From the NCBI RefSeq assembly GCF_012184425.1, contig NZ_VTOW01000001.1:1674001-1738000 (forward strand): a stretch of 64,000 bases of DNA, written 5' to 3'. Below, piece after piece: positions 52,197-61,337 of this stretch; position 1 is the stretch's first letter; every line of letters starts with the position of its first letter. The notes below the pieces were generated by a model that saw only the letters and a program-made list of their open reading frames with translations, was not told the DNA's origin and made no database searches. The stretch is from Candidatus Manganitrophus noduliformans. Its GTDB lineage: Bacteria; Nitrospirota; Nitrospiria; SBBL01; Manganitrophaceae. The position numbers and the translations under genes were made by a program.

Positions 52197-54419
52197 ATGA
52201 AGAAATCCCATCCGAGCAGATCGACCTCCGCTTTTAGTCTGGTCCCGGGAGCCTCTCCTCAAAGAGGGTATTCAGAAGAGGAGATCCTGGAGAAAGCGGT
52301 GAGAGTCGCCGATGGACGATGGGGGGTTGCGTTCGGGCTTTTTATGACGTTTGATTCCGAATCGTCTGCTCCCCTCTGGATTGCGTCGGGTTCTCCTCTC
52401 GACGCGAGGCGGGCGGCGAAGCGCATCTTGGCCGACGCGTCGCTCATCGATCAACTCCAAAAGAAAAGAAAGCCGATCTTCCGGGCCGACCCGAAGGCCC
52501 CCTCCGTTTTAATTCCACTTTCCCGAAAAATCGTTCCTTTCGGCATTTTCTGCCTCATTCTCGAGCGGGCTGTCTGGAATCGCGCCGATTTTGCGGCCGC
52601 GTCGGAAATCGCCTGGCAGGCCGGGACGGCGATTCAGACCCTACGCCAATTAAGAGAGAAAGAACGGGCCCTCCTCCGATGGGATCGTTTTCGACGGATC
52701 GTTGCGGAAATTTCTGCGGAGCGGCAGCCGACGTCCCTTTTTACAAAGATCGTCCGGCAGGGGATTGCGTTTTTGGGATTCGATTCGGGCGAAATCGCCC
52801 TGTGGGATCCGGCCCAGAGCCGCCTCATCGTTCAGGCTGCTGTGAACATGCCGGCCGGTTCCGAGAAGGCGACCTTCCGAATGGGAGAAGGGATCAACGG
52901 AATGGCCGCCCGGACCGGAAGGACGATTGTCTTACATCGGGAACGCGCTTCCTCCTCCCCGGCCAAGGGGGCAAAGGCGCCGCCCTATCAAGTCAAGGTC
53001 GCCTCGCCGCTCCGAATCGGAGGACGCACCCTCGGATCCCTCAGCCTCCAAGCCAAATCGGCTGCAAAGCGCATTTCGGATCAGGACCGATTTTTCCTGG
53101 AGGCCCTGGCGGATCAGGCGGCCATTGCCGTTGAGAATGCGCGGTCCCTTGATTTGAATCAAAAGGAACTGGCCGAGGCGGAGATGCTTCGGAAGACCGG
53201 GATCGAACTGAGCGCCGGGTTGGATCGCTCACGGCTCTTGGAGACGATCTTACATCGGGCTCTATCACTTTCCGGTTTGGACATCGGTTGGATCGCTCTC
53301 TGGGATTCGGAGCAGGGATGTCTGAAGGTCGAGAAGGGGGTTCATCTTCCCCCGGCCCTTCTCGGGAAAAAAATCAAGATCGGGGAGGGGCTGGTCGGAA
53401 GGGCGGTTCAGGAACGGAAGGTCCTCTTCGTCGATCCCGATCTACAGGGAGGGGAGCCGCTTTGTGAAGCGACCCGCCAGCTTTCGTTGGAATCGGTCAT
53501 CGCGGCCCCCATCCTCTGGAAAAAGAGAATCCTCGGCGCCTTCTGTCTCGGCACGCGGGACCCGGATCGGCGCATCTCACAGCAGGCGCGTAAAACGGTG
53601 GAAGCGCTCTGCCAGCACGCAGCGCCCGCCCTTGCGAACGTCTCGCTTTTCGAGTCGCTTCGCGGCGAGAAAGAACAGTATCGGCGGGATTTGGAGGCGC
53701 GTCTGGAGGAGTTGAACCTGCTCCAGCAAGAACTTGCCCGGAAGGAAAAAATGGCCGCCTTGGGGCAGATCGTCGGAAATGTCAATCACGAGCTCCGGCA
53801 GCCGCTGGAAGTGATCACCAACGCCGCCTATTACCTTAAAATGCAGCTCGACCGGAATGAGATCGGGCCGATCAAAAAAGAGTTCGAGCGGTTTCTCACG
53901 ATTATTTCGGATGAGTGTCAGTCGGCGACCGATCTGGTGAACGAGCTGCTCGACTTCACGCGCAAAAAAGAAGCGGTATCGATCCGGGTCGATCTGAACC
54001 AGCTCCTGGAGAGTCTTCTTCAGCGGGCCCCCGTTCCGGAGACGGTCCGGATCAAGCGGCGCTTCAGCCGAAAAATCCCGATGGTGTTTATCGACCCGAT
54101 CCAGGTCTCGCGCGCCTTGGGCAATTTTATCCTCAACGGGATTCAGGCGATGGTACAGGGAGGGACGCTCGAAGTCGCCACCCACCTGACGCGCAAGTCG
54201 GTGGAAGTGGTCATCCATGATTCCGGAGAGGGGATCGCGCCGGAGAACATGAGACGGATCTTCGAGCCCCTCTTCACCACCAAAGCGCGCGGGGTCGGTT
54301 TGGGACTCCCCCTGGCCAAGCAGTATATCGAGGCGAACCACGGCGAGATCAACGTAGAGAGCCGGGTCGGCATCGGAACCACCTTCCGCGTCTCCTTCCC
54401 CCGGCTTCAAGCCGCATAA
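52197..54419 (+). CDS. soluble GAF-domain sensor histidine kinase
   Basis: 740 residues from ATG 52197; TTG 52188 is also in frame and no good Shine-Dalgarno is visible. An N-terminal GAF-like region (~20-155), then two GAF domains (~165-320: FRMGEGINGMAARTGRTIV; ~330-490: KIGEGLVGRAVQERKVLFV), a coiled coil, HisKA with His in GNVNHELRQPLEVI, and HATPase (NFILNGIQAMVQGG, DSGEGI, GVGLGLPLAKQYIEANHG). No membrane segment, no adjacent response regulator. GAF domains would sense cytoplasmic ligands or redox state. Confidence 0.87.
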   Translation: MKKSHPSRSTSAFSLVPGASPQRGYSEEEILEKAVRVADGRWGVAFGLFMTFDSESSAPLWIASGSPLDARRAAKRILADASLIDQLQKKRKPIFRADPKAPSVLIPLSRKIVPFGIFCLILERAVWNRADFAAASEIAWQAGTAIQTLRQLREKERALLRWDRFRRIVAEISAERQPTSLFTKIVRQGIAFLGFDSGEIALWDPAQSRLIVQAAVNMPAGSEKATFRMGEGINGMAARTGRTIVLHRERASSSPAKGAKAPPYQVKVASPLRIGGRTLGSLSLQAKSAAKRISDQDRFFLEALADQAAIAVENARSLDLNQKELAEAEMLRKTGIELSAGLDRSRLLETILHRALSLSGLDIGWIALWDSEQGCLKVEKGVHLPPALLGKKIKIGEGLVGRAVQERKVLFVDPDLQGGEPLCEATRQLSLESVIAAPILWKKRILGAFCLGTRDPDRRISQQARKTVEALCQHAAPALANVSLFESLRGEKEQYRRDLEARLEELNLLQQELARKEKMAALGQIVGNVNHELRQPLEVITNAAYYLKMQLDRNEIGPIKKEFERFLTIISDECQSATDLVNELLDFTRKKEAVSIRVDLNQLLESLLQRAPVPETVRIKRRFSRKIPMVFIDPIQVSRALGNFILNGIQAMVQGGTLEVATHLTRKSVEVVIHDSGEGIAPENMRRIFEPLFTTKARGVGLGLPLAKQYIEANHGEINVESRVGIGTTFRVSFPRLQAA

Positions 54420-54430
54420 TCAAAAATCCC

Positions 54431-54515
54431 AAAGACGTTATTCGTTATACGTTGTTCGTTATTCGTAAACGGAAAAGATTTACGTCACGAATAACCATTC
54501 ACGAATAGCGTCTTT
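54431..54515. terminator. bidirectional terminator between convergent genes
   Basis: AAAGACGTTATTCGT (54431-54445) is nearly complementary to ACGAATAGCGTCTTT (54501-54515), which continues TTCG on the plus strand and as A/T-rich sequence on the minus. The interior repeats the motif TTATTCGT several times. It separates the GAF kinase (+) from the PKD lipoprotein (-). Confidence 0.6.
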
Positions 54516-54533
54516 TTCGTTTCACGATCCCTC

Positions 54534-55496
54534 TCACGGATCGACCGTGATGGCGGCCGACGCGATCGTCGTCGCCCCGTCCGGGTCGGTGACGGTCAAC
54601 GTGGCGACGAACTCGCCGGGGCGCTCGTAGGTGTGTCGGGCGGTCGGCGCGTAGAACGGCGGGGAGCCGTCCCCGAAATTCCAAGTATAAAAAGTAATCC
54701 ACCCGTCGGGGTCCTCCGATCTCGTGCCGCTGAAGGCGACCGTAAACGGCGCGGCCCCTCTTCTCGCGGTGGTCGTCATTTGAGCGATCGGCGGCGAATT
54801 GTCGTCGGTGACGGTCAGGACCGCCGACTGGCTCGGGGGGGCATCGTCCAATGGCGTGAAGACGGGAGGGTCGGGAGGCGCGACCGTCACCGTGACGGCG
54901 GCCTCTCCGGGCGCCAGCGCGGTGGCGAGCCCGCGCTGATCGACCGAGACGATTTCCGGGGCGCTCGAACTCCAGGAGAAGAGGATGCCGTGAAGCGTTC
55001 TGCCGTCGGGATCTTTCGCCGTCGCGGTGAACCGGGCCTGGTTGCCGACGAAGAGGATCCGATGTGTGCCGGTCACATCGATCGAGGCGATGGGGGGGGC
55101 TTCGGGCGGGACGACGACCGTGAGGGCGGCGGGGTTGCTGACATCGTCCCCAAAAGACGCCGTCAGCGTCGCCGTCCCTTCTTGCAGTCCCGTTACCCAA
55201 CCGTCGGACGAAACCGACGCGGCCGTCGGGTTGTCGATCTTCCAGATCAGGTTGATCCCGGTCAGCACCTCCCCCTGGCCGTTGAGGACGGTTGCCGCGA
55301 ATTGCTCCTCGCCGCCGATGCCGAGAATAGCCGAATTCGGCGCAATATGAATCTGCGCAATGTCCGGGGGGGCGAGCTCCTGCAGGGGGGCGGGCCGGGG
55401 GGAAGAATCCTCGCCGCAGCCGATGAGAAACAAGAAAAGGAAAAGGGGAACGGCGGTTCGAAGCGGTTGCAGCAGACCCATTCGAGGTGAGCTCAT
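54534..55496 (-). CDS. lipoprotein with bacterial Ig-like domains and a PKD domain
   Basis: About 320 residues. Start uncertain: ATG 55496 or 55481, neither with a clear Shine-Dalgarno; both give a signal with lipobox LFLIGC-G. Two Big2-type Ig-like domains (~45-130: INLIWKIDNPTAASVSSDG; ~135-225: FSWSSSAPEIVSVDQRG) and a C-terminal PKD domain (~235-320) with WNFGDGSPPF and YERPGEFVATLTVTDPDG. A surface-adhesion or scaffold lipoprotein; no catalytic residues. Confidence 0.78.
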   Translation of the reverse strand: MSSPRMGLLQPLRTAVPLFLFLFLIGCGEDSSPRPAPLQELAPPDIAQIHIAPNSAILGIGGEEQFAATVLNGQGEVLTGINLIWKIDNPTAASVSSDGWVTGLQEGTATLTASFGDDVSNPAALTVVVPPEAPPIASIDVTGTHRILFVGNQARFTATAKDPDGRTLHGILFSWSSSAPEIVSVDQRGLATALAPGEAAVTVTVAPPDPPVFTPLDDAPPSQSAVLTVTDDNSPPIAQMTTTARRGAAPFTVAFSGTRSEDPDGWITFYTWNFGDGSPPFYAPTARHTYERPGEFVATLTVTDPDGATTIASAAITVDP

Positions 55497-55889
55497 CGAG
55501 TGAAGCAATCCGAACCGGTTCACGCGTTTTCTTCCTTGGAAGAAGGTTTTACATCCGCTCGTGGCGCTGCCGTGAGAAAGCCTACGGTTGAGAAAGAGCA
55601 AGGATGGTGCCGCCGATCAAAGCCGAAAAGAAGCGATGGTTTGTTCCTCTTCAAGGTCGATCCCCTCTTTTTTGCAAACGAATTGCAAACCGCTTCACGG
55701 AGAAGAAAGGGGGGGCGCATTCTTCCATTCGATCTCTGGTCAGTTCTCGTCATTACCCAACGGAAGGAGAGCGGCCTAACCCATTAGAGGAATTGCTGCC
55801 GGAGAACTCAACATCGTATCGTGGAAGGTAATACTGATGAAGGGAGAGGCGCATCGCAATCGATTGATAGAGGTGAAGGTTCGGCCATC
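55497..55889 (+). other. upstream region of the respiratory operon
   Basis: About 390 bases between the divergent PKD lipoprotein gene and the pentaheme cytochrome gene. It includes an 8-bp direct repeat TTGCAAAC at 55672-55679 and 55683-55690, spaced 11 bases, one helical turn. I could not identify a strong -35/-10 pair. Short frames in the region overlap and look spurious. Confidence 0.5.
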
Positions 55890-56402
55890 ATGCGGAAGTG
55901 GGTTGGAGTTCTGTTGGCGCTTTTGGTAATTGGGGTGGCGATTATTTGGGGGGCTTTATACGCGCAGTCGACCGCCGATTTTATGGGGCACGATCGCCAG
56001 CCGATCGCCTTCAGCCATCAACGCCACGCGGGGGAGCTTCAGATCGACTGCCTCTTCTGCCATCGCGGGGCCCGCATCTCCCCCGTCGCATCGGTTCCTT
56101 CCGTTTATCTCTGCATGACCTGTCATCGGTCCTTGAAAGAGCAGACCCCGGAGACGGAAAAACTGCTGGCCTATTGGAACGATAAGGAGCCGATTCCGTG
56201 GGTCCGGCTGCAGCGTCTTCCCGATTTTGTCCAATTCACGCACGAAATGCACCTGGACGCCGGCTTTCAATGCGCCGACTGCCACGGAGAGGTCGAGCGG
56301 ATGTCGCAGACGCCCCGGGCCGCCACCTTTGAAATGGGGTGGTGCATCGACTGCCACGAGCGGAACGGGGCCTCGCTCGACTGTTTTACCTGTCATTATT
56401 AG
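55890..56402 (+). CDS. actA: pentaheme c-type cytochrome, ActA-like
   Basis: 170 residues from ATG 55890; the frame is open upstream to a GTG at 55821 but only this start puts the membrane anchor (WVGVLLALLVIGVAIIWGALY) at the N-terminus. Five CxxCH haem sites: CLFCH, CMTCH, CADCH, CIDCH, CFTCH. This count and the following gene order match the ActA subunit of Alternative Complex III, which conducts electrons on the periplasmic side. It heads the respiratory operon, 14 bases before the next gene. Confidence 0.88.
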   Translation: MRKWVGVLLALLVIGVAIIWGALYAQSTADFMGHDRQPIAFSHQRHAGELQIDCLFCHRGARISPVASVPSVYLCMTCHRSLKEQTPETEKLLAYWNDKEPIPWVRLQRLPDFVQFTHEMHLDAGFQCADCHGEVERMSQTPRAATFEMGWCIDCHERNGASLDCFTCHY

Positions 56403-56416
56403 AACGGATCGTCTAG

Positions 56417-58600
56417 ATGGATTTGAAGCGGCGTGACTTCTTGAAGGTGGTTGGGTTGGGGGCGGCGGGGTCGATGCTTCCCGGATGCGGGGGAGAGACG
56501 GCGAAGCTGATCCCCTATGTCTTGCCGGATGAGGAAATCGTTCCGGGGGTCGCCAACTGGTACGCCTCGGTCTGCCGGGAATGCGAGGCGGGGTGCGGGA
56601 TCATCGTCCGGGTGATGGAGGGGCGGGCGAGGAAGATCGAGGGGAATCCCGACCATCCGTTGAATCGGGGAAAGCTCTGCGCCCTGGGGCAGGCGAGCCT
56701 GCAAGGTCTCTACAACCCCGATCGGATCCGCGGCCCCCTTCAGCGCGACGGCGAACGGGGGGAGGGGCGTTTCAAGCCGATCCCTTGGGAAGAGGCGATG
56801 TCGCGCTGGGTGTCGGCGCTTCAAAAACATCCGGGCGGCGCCGTTCTGATCAGCCGGCCGGTCCCGGGGACGCTGGCCGGTCTCTTCTCCACCTTCATGA
56901 AGGAAATTTCGGGAACGGTTTTCTTTTATGAACCGTCGGCGGAGCGGCCGTTGCGGGCGGCGAATCGGAAAAGTTTCGGGATCGATTTTCTTCCCGACTA
57001 CGATCTGGCGAACACGACCTATCTTCTCTCCTTCGGGGCGCCGTTTCTCTCTCATTGGCTCTCCCCGGTTCATTTCGGCGCGGCCTATGGTCGGATGCGC
57101 CAGGGCCGGCCTGAGGTCCGGGGCCGGTTCGTTCAGGTGGAGCCGCGTCTCTCGTTGACCGCCGCCAGCGCCGACCGCTGGGTTCCGATCCGCCCCGGAA
57201 CCGAAGGGCTCCTGGCGGTCGCGATCGGCCGGCTTATTCTGGAGGAGGGGCGGACGAATCTGCCGAGGGGTGATCGAAGCCGTTTTGAAAAGTTTTATGC
57301 CTCCTTTTCAATCGACCGGATCGCGAACGAAACGGGGGTGGCCGAGGAGGAGATCGTCCGGCTGGCGCGCGAATTCTACACCGCCGCCTCCCCCCTGGCG
57401 ATCGGCGGGGGAATCGCCTCGGAGCAGACCAACGGGACCGACACCCTGGTCGCGATCAATGCCCTCAACCTCCTGGTCGGGAACATCAATCGACCGGGAG
57501 GAATCCGTTTCTTCCGGCCTTCCGATTTTCCCGCTTCGAGCGCGGAAGTCGTCGGGGAGCAGGCGCTTCTCGATCTGAAGGGGCCGTCCAAGAAAGCGTC
57601 GCGCTCCGTTTTGATGCTCTATCAGGCGAATCCGCTCTATACCCTTCCTCCCTCGACGCAATTCCGGCAGGTTTTCGAGGAGGCCGACTTGGTCGTCAGC
57701 TTCAGCCCGTTCCTCGATGAGTCGACCGCCATGGCCGATCTGATTCTCCCCGACCATTTCTTTTTGGAGTCGTGGGGGGATCATGTCACCGAGGGGATCG
57801 CTCCGGCGGCGGGGCTGGCGCAGCCGGTGGTGATTCCGCGCTACGATACCCGCCCGGTCGGCGATCTTTTCCTCGGCGCCGCGAACCGTTTCGGGGGAGG
57901 GGTGAAGGAGCGGCTTTCCTGGACCGATTATAGGACGATGGTCCGGGAGCAGTGGCGGGATTTCTTCGACCGCCGGCAACCGGGGCAGCCGTTTGAGGCC
58001 GCGTGGGTCGAGGCGCTTCAAAAAGGAGGCTGGTGGAAACCGGAGGGGAAGCCGGTCTCGATTTCTCAACGGGGGGCGCCGAGCGCGGCGGAGCCGGCCC
58101 GGTTCGAGGGGAGCGAGAAGGAGTTTCCGTTTTACTTCTATCCCTTCCCGTCGATGGGACTCCATTACGGACAGGGCGCCAACCGCCCCTGGCTTCAGGA
58201 ACTTCCCGACCCGATGACGACGGTCGTCTGGGGAAGCTGGGTGGAGATCAACCCGAAGACCGCGCAGGAGTATGGATTGGCCGAGCGGGATCTGGTCCGG
58301 GTGATCTCCCCCTACGGCGAGATCGAGGCCCCGGTGGTCTACTTTCCGGGAAATCCGCCCGACCTGATCAGCGTCCCGATTGGGCAAGGCCACCGCGCCT
58401 ACGGACGTTATGCGGAGGGGCGGGGGGTGAATCCGCTCGCCCTGTTGGCGCCGCTCATCGATGCTCCGTCGGGGGCGCTGGCGACGGGAGCGACCCGCGT
58501 CCGGATCGAGCGGACCGGAAGAAAGGGGCGGCCGGTTCTGGTCGACCAAACGGGACAGGGAACGAGAAGACATACCGAAGGAGGAGAAGGAGAGGCTTAA
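56417..58600 (+). CDS. molybdopterin-oxidoreductase-like subunit (ActB N-terminal half), Tat/lipoprotein signal
   Basis: 727 residues. Twin-arginine signal KRRDFLK followed by a lipobox-like MLPGC-G. An N-terminal 4Fe-4S site is complete: CRECEAGC then LC about 27 residues later. The body follows the MopB fold (WEEAMSRWV, VEPRLSLTAASADRWVPIRPGTEG shortened by position 57140-57210, LNLLVGNINRPGG). No cysteine or selenocysteine is seen at the usual Mo ligand position. In Alternative Complex III this part is fused to the ferredoxin part in ActB; here they are separate genes. Confidence 0.85.
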   Translation: MDLKRRDFLKVVGLGAAGSMLPGCGGETAKLIPYVLPDEEIVPGVANWYASVCRECEAGCGIIVRVMEGRARKIEGNPDHPLNRGKLCALGQASLQGLYNPDRIRGPLQRDGERGEGRFKPIPWEEAMSRWVSALQKHPGGAVLISRPVPGTLAGLFSTFMKEISGTVFFYEPSAERPLRAANRKSFGIDFLPDYDLANTTYLLSFGAPFLSHWLSPVHFGAAYGRMRQGRPEVRGRFVQVEPRLSLTAASADRWVPIRPGTEGLLAVAIGRLILEEGRTNLPRGDRSRFEKFYASFSIDRIANETGVAEEEIVRLAREFYTAASPLAIGGGIASEQTNGTDTLVAINALNLLVGNINRPGGIRFFRPSDFPASSAEVVGEQALLDLKGPSKKASRSVLMLYQANPLYTLPPSTQFRQVFEEADLVVSFSPFLDESTAMADLILPDHFFLESWGDHVTEGIAPAAGLAQPVVIPRYDTRPVGDLFLGAANRFGGGVKERLSWTDYRTMVREQWRDFFDRRQPGQPFEAAWVEALQKGGWWKPEGKPVSISQRGAPSAAEPARFEGSEKEFPFYFYPFPSMGLHYGQGANRPWLQELPDPMTTVVWGSWVEINPKTAQEYGLAERDLVRVISPYGEIEAPVVYFPGNPPDLISVPIGQGHRAYGRYAEGRGVNPLALLAPLIDAPSGALATGATRVRIERTGRKGRPVLVDQTGQGTRRHTEGGEGEA

Positions 58601-59323
58601 ATGGTGGAATATCGAGATCAGAATGCGCCGCCGGGAGGACCGTATCAATGGGGAATGGTGATCGACCTGGACCGCTGCACCGGCTGCGAAGCGTGCGTCG
58701 TCGCCTGCAAAGCGGAGAACAATATTCGGATCGCCGGGGAGGACGAAGCGGCCCAGGGGCGGGCGGTCTACTGGATTCGGATCGAGCGCTACTGGGAGGG
58801 GGAGTACCCGAACGCGCAGCTCAAGTTCATGCCGGTCCTCTGCCAGCATTGCGGCAACGCCCCGTGCGAGCCGGTCTGTCCGGTCTACGCCTCGTATCAC
58901 ACGCCGGACGGGCTCAACGCCCAGGTCTACAACCGCTGCGTCGGCGTCCGCTACTGCGGGAACAATTGCCCCTACACCGTCCGCTACTTCAACTGGTTCG
59001 AGCCGCACTGGGACGAGCCGCTCAACGAGCAGCTCAATCCCGACGTCACGGTCCGCTCGGTCGGCGTGATGGAAAAGTGCACCTTCTGCGTCCAGCGGAT
59101 TCGGGGCGCGCAACAGACCGCCCAGAAAGAGGGTCGAAGGGTAAAAGACGGCGAGGTGACCCCGGCCTGCGTCCAGAGCTGTCCGACCGAGGCGCTCGTC
59201 TTCGGCGACCGGAACGACCCCGAAAGCCGGGTCTCCAAGCTCGCCGAGAGCGACCGCGGCTTCGGCCTGCTGGAAGAGCTCGGAACGAAGCCGGCGATTA
59301 CGTATTTGAAGAGGATAAAATAA
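58601..59323 (+). CDS. four-cluster ferredoxin-like subunit (ActB C-terminal half)
   Basis: 240 residues, ATG directly adjacent to the previous stop. Cysteine groups: CTGCEACVVAC, CQHCGNAPCEPVC, CVGVRYCGNNC and CTFC plus CVQSC, enough for four Fe-S clusters as in DmsB/PsrB/ActB. It would link the MopB-like subunit and the cytochrome on one side to the membrane subunit NrfD/ActC. No separate signal, so export probably relies on the Tat signal of its partner. Confidence 0.9.
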   Translation: MVEYRDQNAPPGGPYQWGMVIDLDRCTGCEACVVACKAENNIRIAGEDEAAQGRAVYWIRIERYWEGEYPNAQLKFMPVLCQHCGNAPCEPVCPVYASYHTPDGLNAQVYNRCVGVRYCGNNCPYTVRYFNWFEPHWDEPLNEQLNPDVTVRSVGVMEKCTFCVQRIRGAQQTAQKEGRRVKDGEVTPACVQSCPTEALVFGDRNDPESRVSKLAESDRGFGLLEELGTKPAITYLKRIK

Positions 59324-59335
59324 AAATTTTTCAAT

Positions 59336-59394
59336 GTAGGGGCAGGCCCCCTGTCTTCATCATCAAAATCATCAATGCGGGGGGCCGCCCCTAC
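59336..59394. repeat. GTAGGGGC...GCCCCTAC palindromic repeat inside the respiratory operon
   Basis: GTAGGGGCaGGCCCCC on the left pairs with GGGGGCCGCCCCTAC on the right around an A/T-rich centre of ~25 bases. It occupies the gap between the ferredoxin and NrfD genes and is the longest copy of the dispersed family in this window. Confidence 0.8.
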
Positions 59395-59410
59395 CAGTGA
59401 TTAAAAACCG

Positions 59411-60784
59411 ATGGAAGCAAGAAAAGATTTCTTTTTGACAAAACAGAAGCGGGCGGGCGAGAAGGCCCATTGGGAGCTGATCCAGAAGACCAACAGCGAT
59501 CTCCTCGCCCCGATGCTCCAGACCGGCCTCGCCTACTACCTGGTCGTTGCGATCCTCGCCCTGCTGGTCGTGGCGGGCGCGGCGGCCTGGACCTATCAGA
59601 TCCAAACCGGGATCGGGCAGAGCGGTCTGCATCCGCCGATCTTCTGGGGGATCTACATCGCCTCGTTCGTCTTCTGGGTCGGCGTCAGCCACTCCGGCAC
59701 CTTCATTTCCGGGGTGCTGCGGATTTCAAAGGCCGAATGGCGCCGTCCGATCACCCGAATCGCCGAGTTGATGACCCTCTTCTCGGTCATCGTCGCCGCC
59801 CTCTTCATCTTCGTCCACCTTGGGCGGGTCTGGCGGTTTTATTATCTGATTCCCTACCCGAACCAGCGGGAGATCTGGCCGAACTTCCGCTCGCCGCTGA
59901 TGTGGGACGCCGCCGCGATCTTCACCTACGCCACCTCCAGCCTGATCTATCTCTACATCCCGCTGATTCCCGATTTCGCCCTGATGCGCGACCGGGTGAC
60001 CGGCTGGAGAAGGCCGTTCTATCGCATCCTCTCGCTCGGCTGGCGCGGGACGCAGACCGAGTGGCGGTGGCTCGGGATGGCGATCCGGATCATCACGATT
60101 TTGATCGTCATGGTGATGATCTCGGTCCACTCGATCGTCGGGTTCGACTTCGCCGTTTCGCTCGTGCCGGGCTGGCACTCGACGATCATCCCCCCCTATT
60201 TCGTGGTGGGGGCGATCCACTCCGGGATGGCGACGGTGGTGATGGGGCTTTATCTTCTCCGAAAGACCTACCGGCTTCACGATTACATTCGTCTGGAGCA
60301 TTTCGACAAGATGGGAAAGCTGATGCTGGTGATCACCCTGCTTTGGGGCTATTTCTATTATGTCGAGCGGCATGTGGTCTGGTTCGGCGGGATTCCGGAT
60401 GAAATGACGGTGCTCGATGCCATTCTCTACGGCTCTTACGCCCCGCAGCACTGGGTGATGATTCTCTTCAACTTCCTTATTCCGCTGGTCGCCCTGAGCA
60501 TTCCCCGGTTTCGGCGGTGGCCGCTCGGGCTGCTCGTCATCGGCGTGATGATCAACATCGCCATGTACATCGAGCGGATCTTGATCATCGTCCCGTCGCT
60601 GGCGCACCCGCGCCTCGAATACGCCTGGGGGCGGTATTTCCCCTCCTGGGTGGAACTGACGATCCTGGTCGGATCGTTCGCGTTTTTCCTGCTTCTTTAT
60701 GTCTTGGCGATCAAGTTCGTCCCGATGATTTCGATCTGGGAAGAGAAGGAGGGGATCCTTCATGGCCGACACGAGGAGCGATGA
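59411..60784 (+). CDS. actC: NrfD/PsrC-type polytopic membrane subunit, ActC-like
   Basis: 457 residues with about ten transmembrane helices. Typical features include the HPPIFWGIYIASFVFWVGVSHSGTFISG stretch (given by position 59629-59712), HLGRVWRFYYLIPYP, VHSIVGFDFAVSLVPGWHSTI-type loop and ERILIIVPSL near the end. ActC binds the quinol and may move protons. It overlaps the next gene by 23 bases. Confidence 0.9.
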   Translation: MEARKDFFLTKQKRAGEKAHWELIQKTNSDLLAPMLQTGLAYYLVVAILALLVVAGAAAWTYQIQTGIGQSGLHPPIFWGIYIASFVFWVGVSHSGTFISGVLRISKAEWRRPITRIAELMTLFSVIVAALFIFVHLGRVWRFYYLIPYPNQREIWPNFRSPLMWDAAAIFTYATSSLIYLYIPLIPDFALMRDRVTGWRRPFYRILSLGWRGTQTEWRWLGMAIRIITILIVMVMISVHSIVGFDFAVSLVPGWHSTIIPPYFVVGAIHSGMATVVMGLYLLRKTYRLHDYIRLEHFDKMGKLMLVITLLWGYFYYVERHVVWFGGIPDEMTVLDAILYGSYAPQHWVMILFNFLIPLVALSIPRFRRWPLGLLVIGVMINIAMYIERILIIVPSLAHPRLEYAWGRYFPSWVELTILVGSFAFFLLLYVLAIKFVPMISIWEEKEGILHGRHEER

Positions 60785-61337
60785 AGAGGCAACGAAGGGG
60801 CGGCCTTCGGGCGACCCCGAGAAAAGACGAAAGAAGGTGATCTTCGGCCTCTTCGAGCCGAAGACGCCGATGCGCCCGATTATCGACCGGCTGAACGAGA
60901 TGAAATTTCCGGCGGGGGCGGTCGAGATCTCCTCGACGGTTCCGATCATGGCCCAACCGGTCGGGGTCGGATGGGGGCGGCTCCATCTTTTTCATGTGAC
61001 GATGATCGCGGGGGCGATCGGGATCCTCTTCGGGATCTTGCTGGCGGGGGGAACGGCGCTTCTCTACCCCCTCCGGACGGGAGGCAAGCCGATCGTCTCC
61101 CCCTCGATCGTCGGGATCATCTCCTATGAGATGATGATGCTTTTTGCCATCGTCACGACGTTTGTGACGATGGCCGTCCAGATCGTCCGGAGCCGCCGGG
61201 CCGGGGCGGGATACGATCCTCGCATCGACGAGGGGTATGTCGGCGTCTCGGTTCGGATCGACCGGGAAGATCCGAGAAGCGGGACGGTCCGGGATTTTTT
61301 TCAGGAGGCGGGGGCGGTGGAGGTGGAGACCGAATGA
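60762..61337 (+). CDS. actD: ActD-like membrane subunit
   Basis: 191 residues. Charged N-terminus, the DUF3341 region (VIFGLFEPKTPMRPIIDRL), two hydrophobic helices (FHVTMIAGAIGILFGILLAGGT and ISYEMMMLFAIVTTFVTMAV) and a soluble C-terminus ending DDFFQEAG-type acidic residues. ActD joins ActC and ActE in Alternative Complex III. It overlaps ActC at its start and ActE by ATGA at its end. Short for the family but with both helices. Confidence 0.85.
   Translation: MADTRSDEEATKGRPSGDPEKRRKKVIFGLFEPKTPMRPIIDRLNEMKFPAGAVEISSTVPIMAQPVGVGWGRLHLFHVTMIAGAIGILFGILLAGGTALLYPLRTGGKPIVSPSIVGIISYEMMMLFAIVTTFVTMAVQIVRSRRAGAGYDPRIDEGYVGVSVRIDREDPRSGTVRDFFQEAGAVEVETE

Noticed and set aside
54431-54515. Iteron-like or origin repeats from the TTATTCGT motif
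   Set aside because: The repeats are short and explained by an imperfect hairpin between convergent genes; no dnaA, rep or partition gene is nearby.
55821-55889. Upstream GTG start for the pentaheme cytochrome
   Set aside because: It would put a hydrophilic stretch before the membrane anchor and has no ribosome-binding site; ATG 55890 fits a signal-anchor better.
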